Shown here: piece after piece, positions 63,520-64,000 of the stretch
Numbering within the stretch: the stretch's first letter is position 1
Layout: every line of letters begins with the position of its first letter
Origin: Anaerolineales bacterium UBA5195
GTDB lineage: Bacteria; Chloroflexota; Anaerolineae; Anaerolineales; Villigracilaceae
Assembly (NCBI GenBank): GCA_002412925.1
Contig: DHVZ01000100.1
Span: 137,842 to 201,841 of the forward strand
DNA length: 64,000 nt
Reading direction: 5' to 3'
The notes under the pieces: generated by a model
Database searches by the model: none
What the model was told of the DNA's origin: nothing
The model's input: the letters and a program-made list of their open reading frames with translations, nothing else
Translations under genes and position numbers: made by a program

Positions 63520-64000
63520 ATGACCCACATCCTTCTGCGTCACCGGAACATTCCCGACCTGAAAAATATCGAGGTTTACAAACAACATGGCGGCTTTGAG
63601 TCGCTCAAAAAGGCTGTCTCGACCATGCCGCCCAAACAGATTGTCGATGAAGTCAAAGCCTCCGGCCTGCGCGGACGCGGCGGCGCGGGCTTTCCGACCG
63701 GCGTAAAGTGGTCGTTCCTGCCCGATAACATCTGGCCGCACTACGTTGTCTGTAATGCCGACGAATCGGAACCGGGCACTTTCAAGGATCGAGAGATCAT
63801 GGAAAGCAATCCTTACCAGTTTCTGGAAGGTGTTGCTATTGCCTGTTACGCTGTCGGCGCAACGGAAGGCTACATTTACATTCGCGGCGAGTATTATCAT
63901 ATTGCCAACCATCTCGAGGCCTGTATTGTCGAAATGCAAAAACAGGGCTATCTTGGCGACAAGCTTTTTGACACTGAGACATCTTTGCGCCTGAAAACCC
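63520..64000 (+). CDS. nuoF: NADH-quinone oxidoreductase subunit F, 5' part
   Basis: The frame from the ATG at 63520 runs off the window (160 codons seen). SGLRGRGGAGFPTGVKWSF is the NADH-binding glycine-rich region and VVCNADESEPGTFKDRE the FMN-binding segment of the 51-kDa subunit. The C-terminal 4Fe-4S part lies outside the window. It starts 7 nt after the nuoE stop. Confidence 0.96.
   Translation, partial: MTHILLRHRNIPDLKNIEVYKQHGGFESLKKAVSTMPPKQIVDEVKASGLRGRGGAGFPTGVKWSFLPDNIWPHYVVCNADESEPGTFKDREIMESNPYQFLEGVAIACYAVGATEGYIYIRGEYYHIANHLEACIVEMQKQGYLGDKLFDTETSLRLKT

Overview
The window looks like a piece of a chromosome from a free-living heterotrophic Chloroflexota bacterium, most likely class Anaerolineae. 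This is inferred from the gene families present: MalT-like LuxR regulators, Thr/Pro-rich lipoproteins with NBR1-type Ig-like domains, DUF4386/DUF6326 membrane proteins, a bacterial translin and sigma70-type promoters. No 16S rRNA is present, so the assignment is inference. I saw no CRISPR array, transposase, integrase or phage gene.

Region 1 (1-11,450, minus strand) is an alpha-glucoside uptake and conversion locus. Reading along the minus strand it holds two LacI regulators, a sugar-binding lipoprotein that has been tandemly duplicated inside one gene, two AglF/AglG-type permeases, a second binding protein without a signal peptide, a SUMF1-type lipoprotein and the start of trehalose synthase (treS). 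No transport ATPase gene is visible. Both lacI genes have clear promoters with palindromic operators. The gap before treS is filled by two palindromic repeats, one of which recurs at 19,067.

Region 2 (11,450-19,040) has three NBR1-Ig lipoproteins, a single reading frame joining QueG to RdgB, an alpha/beta hydrolase and a GAF-containing NarL-type sensor kinase. Region 3 (19,200-28,650, minus) is a surface-polysaccharide cluster (sulfotransferase, O-antigen ligase/polymerase, Wzz, GT2, DUF6056). It is followed by a Tat-exported sulfatase-fold enzyme with a threonine nucleophile, a membrane protein and glgC.

Region 4 (28,700-44,800) is mixed. It holds a NarL-type response regulator beside two secreted proteins (one DUF2690), tRNA-Leu(CAA), ychF, a repeat-bearing lipoprotein, two ssb genes, a phosphodiesterase lipoprotein and panC. 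A small operon of ssb, DUF3467, translin and a membrane protein follows, then a pair of cytochrome b561 genes, a sucrose-phosphatase-like HAD enzyme, oligoendopeptidase F, an eRF1-domain-like small protein, an adenosine-deaminase-family enzyme and a methyltransferase.

Region 5 (45,000-55,900) is the most unusual part. Four zinc-free MDR/quinone-oxidoreductase genes alternate with small DUF4386, DUF6326 and related membrane proteins, an XRE regulator and a large MalT-like regulator whose coding sequence carries a palindromic insert. It shows tandem duplication and decay: one DUF4386 gene is cut by an in-frame TAG and one DUF6326-like gene has an internal deletion.

Region 6 (55,900-64,000) has a DUF362 ferredoxin-type protein, a class V aminotransferase of the MOCOS type, a glyoxalase-fold protein, an APS/PAPS reductase and the start of the respiratory complex I operon nuoABCD-EF, with a good promoter and a repeat-filled gap between nuoD and nuoE.
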